DNA of 46,975 nucleotides from Tannerellaceae bacterium (GTDB taxonomy: Bacteria > Bacteroidota > Bacteroidia > Bacteroidales > Tannerellaceae), in assembly GCA_031259845.1 (NCBI GenBank), contig JAIRKZ010000075.1, positions 1-46,975 on the forward strand. Reading direction: 5' to 3'. The translations under genes were made by a program, and so were the position numbers. Positions 39,926-46,975 of the stretch are shown piece after piece; position 1 is the first letter of the stretch; every line of letters begins with the position of its first letter. The notes beneath the pieces were generated by a model. The model had not been told where the DNA came from. It ran no database searches and saw only the letters and a program-made list of their open reading frames with translations.

Positions 39926-41833
39926 GTGGACGTCTACCATAAAATATTGCAACGCTATTGGGGATACGCTTCTTTTCGCCCATTACAGGAAGATATCATC
40001 CACTCAATTGCCGCTAAAAAAGACACGCTCGGATTAATGCCTACCGGAGGAGGAAAGTCTATCACCTTCCAGGTGCCGGCATTATCCATGGACGGTGTTT
40101 GTATTGTTGTTACTCCCCTGATTGCCTTAATGAAAGACCAGGTAGATAATCTCCGCCGGCTTGGCATCAAGGCTACGGCAGTGTATTCGGGCATGACTCG
40201 CCAGGAGATCATCAAACAATTGGAAAACTGTATCTTCGGCGACTATAAATTCCTGTATGTATCGCCCGAACGCTTGTATACCGAGATATTCAAAGCGAAG
40301 CTTCAGGCAATGAACGTCTCATTATTGGTTGTAGACGAAAGCCATTGCATATCGCAATGGGGATACGACTTTCGTCCTTCTTACCTTACCATTGCCGATA
40401 TCCGCGAACAACTGCCCGGAGTTCCGGTACTTGCCTTAACAGCTACTGCTACTTCGGATGTTATAAATGATATTCAGGATAAGCTTCTTTTCAAAGAAAA
40501 GAATGTTTTCCAAAAGAGCTTTCACCGGAAAAACCTGTCTTATATTGTCCGCCGGAGCGACGATAAACTGAGCGTGTTGCTCCGGATACTTCAGAAAGTT
40601 TCCGGCAGCGCTATTATATATGTACGCAATAGAAAACGGACAAAAGAGATAGCTACCGTATTGCAACAGGCCGGCATCTCGGCAGGTTTCTTTCATGCCG
40701 GGCTTGACAGAGAGGAAAAAACACGTTGCCAGAACAGATGGAAAAGTAATGAATGCCGTGTGATTGTTTCTACCAACGCCTTTGGAATGGGAATAGATAA
40801 ACCCGACGTAAGGCTGGTTGTGCACATGGATATGCCGGGATCGCTGGAAGAATATTTCCAGGAAGCCGGAAGAGCCGGAAGGGATGAGGAAAAAGCCTAT
40901 GCAATTGCATTGTGTAATGGAGCCGATAATGCCAAACTGAAGAAGCGCTTATCCGATGAATTTCCCGGCAAAGAATTTATTTATCGTGTATACGAAGCAT
41001 TGGGTAATTACTTCCAGATAGCCGTTGGGTATGGATTTGATACAGTCCACGAATTTTCATTAACAGACTTCTGCCATGTTTTCAGCTTCTCTATATTGCA
41101 AGCGCATCATGCTTTAAAGATTTTAGAATTGGCAGGATATATAGAATATACGGAAGAGATAGATAATTCTTCGCGATTGGTTTTTACGGTTACCCGTGAT
41201 GATTTATACAAGTATCTTAATCAGGATAAGAAAACGGATGATGTTATTCAGGCAATCCTTCGTTCGTATACCGGTTTATTTGCCGATTATGTCTATATAG
41301 ACGAAGCGCTGATTGCTACCCGTTCCATGGTTTCCCAACACGATATATACAATATACTGACAGGTTTATCCAAATACCACATCGTAAATTATATACCGCG
41401 TAAAAAGACCCCTCTTATTATTTACAGGCAATCAAGGGAAGAACAAAAATACCTCAGCATCCCACGTTCCGCTTATGAAGAACGCAAGGAGCGGTTTGAA
41501 TACCGTATCGGAAAAGTGCTGGAATATATCAATGGAGAACATACCTGCCGTAACAGGATGCTGCTGCATTATTTCGGAGAAAAAAAAGCGAAAGATTGTG
41601 GTTGTTGCGACGTTTGCCTGGCTAAAAATGAATCGGGATTAAAAAATGCAGAGTTTAACACCATTAAAGAAGCGCTGTGCAAAATCCTTACTACCCAGCC
41701 CCAACATATAAAATTCCTAACCGAAACACTTCCTTTCCCTGCCGGGAAAAGCATTACTGTTATTCGTTTTCTTGCCGAACATGATGAACGTTTCATACTA
41801 AGCGATGGCTATTTTTCATTAGCCGGGCCATAA
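39926..41833 (+). CDS. recQ: RecQ-family ATP-dependent DNA helicase, no HRDC domain
   Basis: The GTG start at 39926 follows the recJ stop by 6 bp. The 635-residue helicase has motif I TGGGKS, DESHCISQWGYDFRPSY (DExH box), the ALTATA motif, FGMGIDKPDVR and the QEAGRAGRD arginine-finger region. The zinc site follows (CRNRMLLHYFGE....CGCCDVC). The C-terminus carries a winged-helix-like segment but no recognisable HRDC domain. It unwinds 3' to 5'. It differs clearly from the second RecQ at 44650-46479. Confidence 0.95.
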   Translation: MDVYHKILQRYWGYASFRPLQEDIIHSIAAKKDTLGLMPTGGGKSITFQVPALSMDGVCIVVTPLIALMKDQVDNLRRLGIKATAVYSGMTRQEIIKQLENCIFGDYKFLYVSPERLYTEIFKAKLQAMNVSLLVVDESHCISQWGYDFRPSYLTIADIREQLPGVPVLALTATATSDVINDIQDKLLFKEKNVFQKSFHRKNLSYIVRRSDDKLSVLLRILQKVSGSAIIYVRNRKRTKEIATVLQQAGISAGFFHAGLDREEKTRCQNRWKSNECRVIVSTNAFGMGIDKPDVRLVVHMDMPGSLEEYFQEAGRAGRDEEKAYAIALCNGADNAKLKKRLSDEFPGKEFIYRVYEALGNYFQIAVGYGFDTVHEFSLTDFCHVFSFSILQAHHALKILELAGYIEYTEEIDNSSRLVFTVTRDDLYKYLNQDKKTDDVIQAILRSYTGLFADYVYIDEALIATRSMVSQHDIYNILTGLSKYHIVNYIPRKKTPLIIYRQSREEQKYLSIPRSAYEERKERFEYRIGKVLEYINGEHTCRNRMLLHYFGEKKAKDCGCCDVCLAKNESGLKNAEFNTIKEALCKILTTQPQHIKFLTETLPFPAGKSITVIRFLAEHDERFILSDGYFSLAGP

Positions 41834-41866
41834 AAAAAGGAACGCTTTCATAAGCGCTCCTTTTTT
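41832..41866. terminator. Bidirectional intrinsic terminator
   Basis: Stem AAAAAAAGGA-CGCTT / AAGCG-TCCTTTTTT with one A-C mismatch and loop TCAT, with A-runs and T-runs on both sides. It lies between recQ (rightward) and tRNA-His (leftward) and serves both. Confidence 0.85.
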
Positions 41867-41891
41867 CTTTCCTTCGATTTGGAAAAGAAAG

Positions 41892-41966
41892 GGTGAATGA
41901 TGGGGTTCGAACCCACGACCCTCGGAACCACAATCCGATGCTCTAACCAGCTGAGCTACAATCACC
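41892..41966 (-). tRNA. tRNA-His (anticodon GTG)
   Basis: The minus-strand sequence folds as a cloverleaf with anticodon stem TCGGA / TCCGA around TTGTGGT, D arm GCTCAGCTGGTTAGAGC and T arm GTGGGTTCGAACCCCAT. Eight bases precede TA8-9, so the diagnostic extra G(-1) of tRNA-His is encoded, opposite C73. One U-U mismatch is present in the acceptor stem (position 5-68). CCA is not encoded. Confidence 0.93.
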
Positions 41967-41983
41967 ATGTTTTTTTAACGGTG

Positions 41984-42014
41984 CAAAGATAGATATTTAC
42001 TTTGATAATCCAAA
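41984..42014 (-). promoter_or_regulatory. Promoter of tRNA-His
   Basis: TTTG (42014-42011), a spacer of exactly 19 bp and TATCTTTG (41991-41984) on the minus strand form a full consensus Bacteroidetes promoter, with the start a few bases before the tRNA. Confidence 0.8.
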
Positions 42015-42048
42015 TCTTTGCTTTCAAAAAATCAGGATTGGAGCGCGA

Positions 42049-42930
42049 TTATTTATAGATTGCTTTCTTGCCTGCCGATAAGGTATTACGCATTAACGAA
42101 ATAATGGTCATCGGGCCTACTCCTCCGGGTACAGGCGTGATATAAGAGCATTTAGGAGATACTTCGTCAAACTTCACATCGCCGGTTAGCTTGAAGCCGC
42201 TTTTGGTTGATGCGCCAGGTACCCGTGTGGTTCCTACATCAATAATAACAACTCCCTCTTTTACCATATCTGCTTTTAAAAATTCGGGAACCCCCAATGC
42301 TGCAATAATAATATCGGCGCTCAGACACATTTCTTTCAGGTTCTGCGAGCGGCTATGGCAGACCGTTACCGTACAATCGCCCGGACAGGCTTTCTGCATC
42401 ATCAAGGCAGCCATCGGTTTACCTACAATATTACTTCTTCCCAGAACGACGCAGTGTTTCCCTTTCGTCTCTATTGCGTAGCGCTTGATTAATTCGAGAA
42501 TCCCGGCAGGCGTGGCCGATACAAAACAGGGTAGTCCGATAGACATACGCCCTACATTAACCGGGTGGAAGCCATCCACATCCTTACGGTAATCAATGGC
42601 TTCAATAATCTTTTGTTCGGATATATGTTTGGGAAGGGGAAGCTGTACAATAAAACCGTCTACGCCGGCATCATTATTTAAGCGTTCTACACAGGCTAAC
42701 AGTTCTTCTTCTTTTACATCGTCTTCATAACGGATAAGAGACGATTTAAAACCAACTTCTTCACAGGTACGCACCTTGGCGGCAACATACGTTTCGCTCC
42801 CCCCGTCATGCCCCACCAATACGGCGGCCAGGTGAGGCGCCTTTCCTCCTGCTTCCTTTATCAGGGCTACTTCCTCTGCTATTTCTTTCTTTATTTGGGC
42901 TGCTACAGCCTTTCCGTCTATTAATACCAC
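42049..42930 (-). CDS. folD: Methylenetetrahydrofolate dehydrogenase / methenyltetrahydrofolate cyclohydrolase
   Basis: The 293-residue bifunctional enzyme interconverts methylene-, methenyl- and 10-formyl-tetrahydrofolate. Motifs are [17 protein letters not shown] with the catalytic Lys, [39 protein letters not shown] (dinucleotide fold) and [11 protein letters not shown]. The length is normal. It supplies the 10-formyl-tetrahydrofolate that Fmt, encoded elsewhere in the window, needs. It lies 38 bp after ffh. Confidence 0.96.
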   Translation of the reverse strand: MVLIDGKAVAAQIKKEIAEEVALIKEAGGKAPHLAAVLVGHDGGSETYVAAKVRTCEEVGFKSSLIRYEDDVKEEELLACVERLNNDAGVDGFIVQLPLPKHISEQKIIEAIDYRKDVDGFHPVNVGRMSIGLPCFVSATPAGILELIKRYAIETKGKHCVVLGRSNIVGKPMAALMMQKACPGDCTVTVCHSRSQNLKEMCLSADIIIAALGVPEFLKADMVKEGVVIIDVGTTRVPGASTKSGFKLTGDVKFDEVSPKCSYITPVPGGVGPMTIISLMRNTLSAGKKAIYK

Positions 42931-42968
42931 TATTGCTTTTTACTCCTTTTGATTAACTCCTTTAACTA

Positions 42969-44294
42969 TTACTTTCTGAACGATGGCATTTTCTTGCCTT
43001 TGGGCTTAGCTGTTGTAAGCGTCTTCATCATCTTGCACGTTTCATCAAACTGCTTGATGAGTTTGTTTACGTCCTGTACCGTTGTTCCGCTGCCTTTGGC
43101 TATACGCTGGCGGCGCGAACCGTTTAATATGGAGGGGTTCGTACGTTCCTGAACGGTCATGGAATAGATAATAGCTTCAATACTTTTAAAGGCATTGTCG
43201 TCTATATTCATATCTTTTATTGCTTTGCCAACGCCCGGAATCATCGAAGCCAGGTCTTTCAAATTTCCCATTTTCTTGATTTGCTGAATCTGGCTGATGA
43301 AGTCGGTAAAGTCGAATTGGTTCCTGGCAATTTTCTTTTGCAGCCGTTTCGCTTCCTCTTCATCGTATTGCTCCTGCGCACGTTCTACAAACGATACGAT
43401 ATCGCCCATTCCGAGGATACGGTCGGCCATACGTTCCGGGTGGAAAACGTCAAGCGCTTCCATCTTTTCGCCGGTACCTGCGAACTTGATTGGCTTATCT
43501 ACAACGGTACGGATGGAAAGGGCCGCCCCGCCTCTTGTATCGCCATCCAGCTTGGTGAGGACTACGCCGTTGAAATCAAGCTGGTCGTTAAATTCTTTTG
43601 CCGTATTCACCGCGTCCTGTCCTGTCATTGCATCTACCACAAACAGGATTTCGTTGGGATTAATGGCATTTTTAACAGCCGTGATTTCCTTCATCATTTC
43701 CTCGTCGACAGCCAGCCGGCCGGCTGTATCTACAATCACTACGTCGTATCCTTTCAGCCTGGCTTCCTTTATTGCATTTTTAGCAATCTCTACCGGGTTT
43801 TTATTTTCCGGTTCGGAATAAACGGGTACTCCTGCCTGTTCTCCCAGAATATGTAATTGCTCTATGGCAGCCGGACGGTAAACGTCGGCGGCAACTAATA
43901 AAGGCTTTTTGCCTTTTTTGGATTTGAATAGATTGGCCAGCTTGCCCGAAAAGGTTGTTTTGCCCGAACCTTGCAGGCCGGACATCAAAATAACCGCCGG
44001 AGAGCCTTTCAAATTAATCTCTGACGCTGTTCCTCCCATCAGCAGGGTCAACTCATCGTGAATAATCTTCACCATCAACTGGCTGGGTTTAACGGCTGTA
44101 AGCACATTTTGCCCTAAGGCTTTCTCCTTTACGGTATCCGTAAACTGTTTAGCCACTCTGTAATTAACGTCGGCGTCTAATAACGCTTTGCGGACATCTT
44201 TCAGTGTTTCCGCCACATTAATCTCGGTAATCCGGCCTTCGCCTTTTAATAGTTTAAACGACCTGTCTAACCTTTCGCTTAAATTTTCAAACAT
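42969..44294 (-). CDS. ffh: Signal recognition particle protein Ffh
   Basis: The 441-residue GTPase binds SRP RNA and signal sequences and brings ribosomes to the membrane through FtsY. Visible are the N domain, the G domain with GLQGSGKTT, DTAGRLAVDEEMM, TKLDGDTRGGAAL, and a C-terminal M domain with SILNGSRRQRIAKGSG, the RNA-binding helix-turn-helix. A TATATTTG -7 element lies at 44339-44332. The gene lies 121 bp after the tRNA-Thr gene and 199 bp after the SRP RNA gene, on the same strand. Confidence 0.97.
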   Translation of the reverse strand: MFENLSERLDRSFKLLKGEGRITEINVAETLKDVRKALLDADVNYRVAKQFTDTVKEKALGQNVLTAVKPSQLMVKIIHDELTLLMGGTASEINLKGSPAVILMSGLQGSGKTTFSGKLANLFKSKKGKKPLLVAADVYRPAAIEQLHILGEQAGVPVYSEPENKNPVEIAKNAIKEARLKGYDVVIVDTAGRLAVDEEMMKEITAVKNAINPNEILFVVDAMTGQDAVNTAKEFNDQLDFNGVVLTKLDGDTRGGAALSIRTVVDKPIKFAGTGEKMEALDVFHPERMADRILGMGDIVSFVERAQEQYDEEEAKRLQKKIARNQFDFTDFISQIQQIKKMGNLKDLASMIPGVGKAIKDMNIDDNAFKSIEAIIYSMTVQERTNPSILNGSRRQRIAKGSGTTVQDVNKLIKQFDETCKMMKTLTTAKPKGKKMPSFRK

Positions 44295-44377
44295 AATATC
44301 GTATTTATTTTTTTACTTTTCTATCGGCCTGCAAATATAATCCTTTAGTGCAAATTTAATTTGAAATAATCTTTAAT

Positions 44378-44408
44378 AAAAAAAGGAAATCGTGAATGAT
44401 TTCCTTTT
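44378..44408 (-). terminator. Intrinsic terminator of the SRP RNA - tRNA-Thr unit
   Basis: On the minus strand AAAAGGAAATC, a six-base loop and GATTTCCTTTT make an 11-bp stem running into TTTTTTT. It lies 8 bp after the tRNA-Thr 3' end and separates this RNA unit from ffh. Confidence 0.88.
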
Positions 44409-44415
44409 CCTTCCG

Positions 44416-44489
44416 AGCCTCTTGTCGGATTCGAACCAACGACCCCGAGATTACAAATCACGTGCTCTGGCCAACTGAGCTAAAGAGGC
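44416..44489 (-). tRNA. tRNA-Thr (anticodon TGT)
   Basis: Acceptor arms GCCTCTT / AAGAGGC pair fully, with discriminator T. The D arm is GCTCAGTTGGCCAGAGC, the anticodon loop TTTGTAA and the T arm GTTGGTTCGAATCCGAC. The anticodon stem holds one U-U mismatch (29-41). CCA is not encoded. It begins 4 bp after the SRP RNA 3' end, so the two are surely one transcript. Confidence 0.92.
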
Positions 44490-44493
44490 AGGT

Positions 44494-44590
44494 GGGTAAG
44501 CTTACTGCATCGCGCCGCTACAACCAAGTACCCTTGCTGCCGTCAAGCCCTGGGGGGGTTCCGAGGGAGCATGCCGTGCAGGACTTACCC
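44494..44590 (-). ncRNA. ffs: Signal recognition particle RNA, small bacterial type
   Basis: The 97-nt segment closes with GGGTAAG at the 5' end and CTTACCC at the 3' end. It contains the Ffh-binding hairpin: CTCGGAACCCCCCCAGG on one side and AGCAAGGG on the other, with the conserved CAGG / AGCA symmetric loop. The three base pairs above it enclose a UGAC tetraloop (URRC class) in place of the GGAA of E. coli 4.5S RNA. The 5' end is placed by a consensus promoter whose -7 element ends 6 bp upstream. Confidence 0.9.
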
Positions 44591-44595
44591 GGCTG

Positions 44596-44626
44596 CAAAA
44601 GTAGACATTTTTCTTTACAATCCAAA
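44596..44626 (-). promoter_or_regulatory. Promoter of the SRP RNA - tRNA-Thr unit
   Basis: TTTG (44626-44623), exactly 19 bp and TACTTTTG (44603-44596) on the minus strand give a full consensus promoter with the start at about 44590. Confidence 0.85.
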
Positions 44627-44649
44627 TCTTCGGCGCAAGAAATATGTGA

Positions 44650-46479
44650 TTATCCCGCGGGGGCGGCGCCTTTCAGTACGAATTGGATGAGGGCGGTGAA
44701 TACTTTACCGTATTTCTCCAGCTTCACGTCGCCCACCCCGCGTATGGCGGCGAACGATTCCATGTCGAGAGGCTTTTGGGCCGCCATATCCTGCAGCGTT
44801 GCGTCGGAGAAGATGATGTAGGCGGGTACAGACTCTTTTTGGGCTATCTGTTTGCGCAGCTGGCGGAGCGCGTCCAGCAGTTTTTCGTCTGCCGAATCCG
44901 GGCCGCTGCTTACGCGGATGGGGCGCGCCTTTTCTTTCCGGGAGGGGCGTTTCAGTTCTTCCGGTTCGTGCCAGGCGGACAGGAGGGCTTTGGCTTCCCC
45001 ATAGAGTACTTTGCGGCCGAGGGGAGTTACCTTCAGCGACCGGGCGCTGGCATAGTCTGTTTCGATATAGCCTAATTGCAGCATCTGGTAGATGTATTCT
45101 TTCCACAGGTTGTAAGGGAGGTCTCGCCCGGCGCCGTAGGTTTTGAGCCGGTGATAACCCAGGCGTACGAGTTCGCTGCGTGCGGAGGCGCGCAGAATAT
45201 CTATTAACATCTGTATGCCTGCCCGTTCCCCTGTGCGGAGGATGGCGCTCAGCGCTTTTTGCACCAGCAGGCTTCCGTCGAAACGCTGGGGAGGGTTACG
45301 GCATACGTCGCAATTGCCGCAGTCGTGCCCGGCCTCTTCGCCAAAGTAGTTAAGCAGGATGCGCCGCCGGCATATATCGGCTTCGCAATAGCGCTGCATG
45401 CGGTTCAGCTTTTCGAGGTTTACTTCGCTCTGCCCGCTCTCGCCGGCAAAGCGGCGCAGCACCACCAGGTCGGCCAGCGAATAGAAAAGCAGCGTGTAGC
45501 TCGGGAGGCCGTCTCGCCCGGCCCGGCCTATTTCCTGGTAATAGTTTTCAATGCTGCCGGGCATATTATAGTGAATCACCCAGCGTACATTGCTTTTATC
45601 TATCCCCATACCAAAGGCCACGGTGGCGCATACTACTTCCGTACGGTCGTTGATAAAATCGTTCTGGGCCTCTTCCCTCTGTGCGGGCGACAGTCCGGCA
45701 TGATAGGCCGCGGCCTTAATCCGGCAACTGTTCAGCGTTTCGGCTACGGCCTCTGTATCGGCCCTTTTCATGCAATATACAATGCCGCTCTGCCCCTTGT
45801 GCAAGCCGATAAACCGTACGATGGCGGCTGTCTTCTCTTTCTTTGCCAGTCCGCGGTATACGGTAAGCGAGAGGTTGGGGCGGTCGAATGAAGAGATGAA
45901 TATCTGCGGACTGCGCAGCTTGAGCTGCTCAATGATGTCTAAGCGGGTAATCTTGTCGGCCGTAGCCGTGAGCGCCACAACCGGCACGTCCGGGAAACGC
46001 TCTTTAAGCACGGACAGCTGCGTATACTCCGGGCGGAAATCGTGCCCCCACTGCGAGATACAATGCGCCTCGTCTATGGCGATAAGCGACAGTTGCAGCA
46101 GGGGGAGCAGACGGTCTGTTTCGCCCATCAGTCCTTCGGGAGAAATGTAAAGCAATTTGATTTTTCCCTGTATGGCAAACTGTTTGATGCGTTGCTTCTG
46201 GGCCTCGGGCATCATGCTGTTCAGTGCGGCAGCCGGTATGCCGTTGGCCATCAAGCCTTCCACCTGGTCTTTCATCAAAGCAATCAGGGGTGAAATAACA
46301 ATCGCCGTCCCCGGCAAATAAATGGCAGGCAGCTGGTAGCAAATTGATTTCCCCCCGCCCGTAGGCATCAGCGCCAGCGAATCTTTCTTCTGTATAACCC
46401 GCTGAATAATCTCGGCCTGCAACGGCCTGAAGGAGTCAAAACCAAAAAACTTTTTGAGTAAAAGCGTTAATTCTTTCAT
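44650..46479 (-). CDS. recQ: RecQ-family ATP-dependent DNA helicase with HRDC domain
   Basis: The 609-residue helicase shows TGGGKSICYQLPA, DEAHCISQWGHDFRPEY, ALTATADK, FGMGIDKSNVR and QEIGRAGRDG, a zinc site with CRRRILLNYFGE...CGNCDVC, a winged-helix segment, and a C-terminal HRDC domain (about 525-605, AIRGVGDVKLEKYGKVF). It is the canonical full-length RecQ layout, unlike the HRDC-less RecQ at 39926. The region is clearly GC-richer (about 57% in a sampled line against about 43% in the other recQ). A TATATTTG -7 element lies at 46519-46512. Confidence 0.95.
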   Translation of the reverse strand: MKELTLLLKKFFGFDSFRPLQAEIIQRVIQKKDSLALMPTGGGKSICYQLPAIYLPGTAIVISPLIALMKDQVEGLMANGIPAAALNSMMPEAQKQRIKQFAIQGKIKLLYISPEGLMGETDRLLPLLQLSLIAIDEAHCISQWGHDFRPEYTQLSVLKERFPDVPVVALTATADKITRLDIIEQLKLRSPQIFISSFDRPNLSLTVYRGLAKKEKTAAIVRFIGLHKGQSGIVYCMKRADTEAVAETLNSCRIKAAAYHAGLSPAQREEAQNDFINDRTEVVCATVAFGMGIDKSNVRWVIHYNMPGSIENYYQEIGRAGRDGLPSYTLLFYSLADLVVLRRFAGESGQSEVNLEKLNRMQRYCEADICRRRILLNYFGEEAGHDCGNCDVCRNPPQRFDGSLLVQKALSAILRTGERAGIQMLIDILRASARSELVRLGYHRLKTYGAGRDLPYNLWKEYIYQMLQLGYIETDYASARSLKVTPLGRKVLYGEAKALLSAWHEPEELKRPSRKEKARPIRVSSGPDSADEKLLDALRQLRKQIAQKESVPAYIIFSDATLQDMAAQKPLDMESFAAIRGVGDVKLEKYGKVFTALIQFVLKGAAPAG

Positions 46480-46672
46480 ATAAGATAATTGTTTTCCATC
46501 TTTTGAGTGAACAAATATACACGATAATAATTGACTTGTAACACAGATAAATAAAAATGCAGTAAAACATTTACAGGAGAAACCCGGGAAGAAAGCAGCC
46601 AGGTTACAGGTAAAGCATAATCTTTATCTTTATTTCGCACGCCAATTCCACAGTCCGGGGGCTTGGGCGCAT

Positions 46673-46698
46673 CCCCCGGCCCCCTGTGGGGCCGGGGG
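46673..46698. repeat. Eleven-pair all-GC hairpin
   Basis: CCCCCGGCCCC (46673-46683), loop CTGT and GGGGCCGGGGG (46688-46698) form a perfect stem, extremely stable for a genome of this base composition. No T-run follows. Confidence 0.75.
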
Positions 46699-46699
46699 T

Positions 46700-46760
46700 C
46701 GGGCTTTCCGCTGCAAGTCCTCCTCCTCCCTGCGGTCGTCGTCCGGGCTTTCCGCTGCAA
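46700..46760. repeat. Direct repeat of a 17-mer, 44 bp apart
   Basis: CGGGCTTTCCGCTGCAA occurs at 46700-46716 and again at 46744-46760. It lies between the GC hairpin and the tandem array and looks like part of a dispersed intergenic repeat. Confidence 0.65.
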
Positions 46761-46800
46761 TCCCTTGCGCAGGCTGCGCCATCCTTTTGCCTGCATAGCC

Positions 46801-46975
46801 TGGGAGATTAAAAACCGGGCTTGGGAGATTAAAAACCGGGCTTAGGAGATTAAAAACCGGGCTTAGGAGATTAAAAACCAAGCCTGGGAGATTATAAACC
46901 GGGCTTGGGAGATTAAAAACCAAGCCTTGGAGATTATAAACCGGGCTTGGGAGATTCTAAACCGGGCTTAGGAGA
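46801..46975. repeat. 21-bp tandem array, eight full units plus a partial, open at the edge
   Basis: Units start at 46801, 46822, 46843, 46864, 46885, 46906, 46927 and 46948, each of the form T(G/A)GGAGATTA(A/T)AAACC plus a variable core. The core reads GGGCT in six units and AAGCC in two (46864 and 46906). GGGCTTGG and CCAAGCC are reverse complements, so units of the two kinds can pair. Units are not separated by spacers, so this is not CRISPR. Confidence 0.9.

Larger units (their letters stand above)
46480..46975. other. Noncoding, GC-rich region with repeats at the window end
   Basis: Left to right this holds the recQ upstream region with a TATATTTG element (46512-46519, minus strand), an AT-rich spacer, a GC hairpin (46673-46698), a duplicated 17-mer and a 21-bp tandem array reaching the edge. 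Frames across it translate the array as heptapeptide repeats and are not convincing genes. Confidence 0.7.

Noticed and set aside
44416-44489. tRNA-Thr as a pseudogene because of the U-U mismatch in the anticodon stem
   Set aside because: All other stems pair, the loop is canonical, and it has a good promoter and terminator through the SRP RNA unit.
46630-46923. Minus-strand frame encoding repeated FNLPSPV-like heptapeptides
   Set aside because: The frame arises because the 21-bp repeat is a multiple of three. There is no ribosome site, no family and the composition follows the GC-rich noncoding block.
46801-46975. CRISPR array
   Set aside because: The 21-bp units are directly adjacent with no variable spacers, and no cas gene is near.

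Overview
The window looks like chromosomal DNA of an anaerobic Bacteroidales bacterium (Bacteroidetes; Parabacteroides, Tannerella or Dysgonomonas-like, genus not decidable from sequence alone). The reasons are promoters of the TTTG-N19-TAnnTTTG type in place of the E. coli type, many genes without a strong Shine-Dalgarno site, Bacteroidetes-type lipoproteins, and a Bacteroidales-style set of housekeeping neighbours (sua5, clc, fmt, recJ, recQ, folD, ffh). No transposase, phage gene, integrase or CRISPR array is seen.

Layout. 1-5169: a Sel1/leucine-rich-repeat lipoprotein, then a leftward pair of an LtaS-like membrane phosphatase/sulfatase and a YbiT-like ABC-F ATPase with a degenerate second site. 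5273-18486: a tightly packed rightward operon of ten genes. It starts with an IclR regulator and continues with a beta-propeller cytochrome c, a RidA/chorismatase-fold protein, a cupin lipoprotein, a very large hydrazine-synthase-alpha-like cytochrome with a C-terminal FGE-like domain, a CcsBA cytochrome c maturation protein, a small VOC protein, DhaK, DhaL and an LsrF-type thiolase. I take this as the most interesting system here. It seems to join extracytoplasmic haem redox chemistry to cytoplasmic phosphorylation and carbon-carbon cleavage of a small hydroxyketone-like compound. Neither the substrate nor the pathway is known to me.

18616-22735: proS, then a leftward membrane protein / winged-helix regulator / CreD cluster in which creD is frameshifted. 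A candidate small RNA of about 77 nt with its own promoter and terminator sits just upstream. 22736-30031: a leftward operon (TPR/PD40 protein, NfeD, FloA, uridine phosphorylase, phenylacetate-CoA ligase, ACT protein, a 46-residue symporter subunit, an SSS symporter). 30032-30780: a repeat-rich intergenic region with a 19-bp inverted repeat pair, a 41-nt palindrome and four 22-bp-spaced CACAATTGTG palindromes. 30781-33213: a DnaQ-like exonuclease, a ThuA-like protein and an unknown probable outer-membrane protein.

33235-41833: leftward sua5 - sugar-phosphate transferase - ClC - fmt, and divergent recJ-recQ. 41892-46479: tRNA-His, folD, ffh, tRNA-Thr, SRP RNA and a second recQ, all leftward. 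The SRP RNA gene and the SRP protein gene are therefore neighbours. 46480-46975: GC-rich noncoding DNA ending in a 21-bp tandem array that runs off the window.
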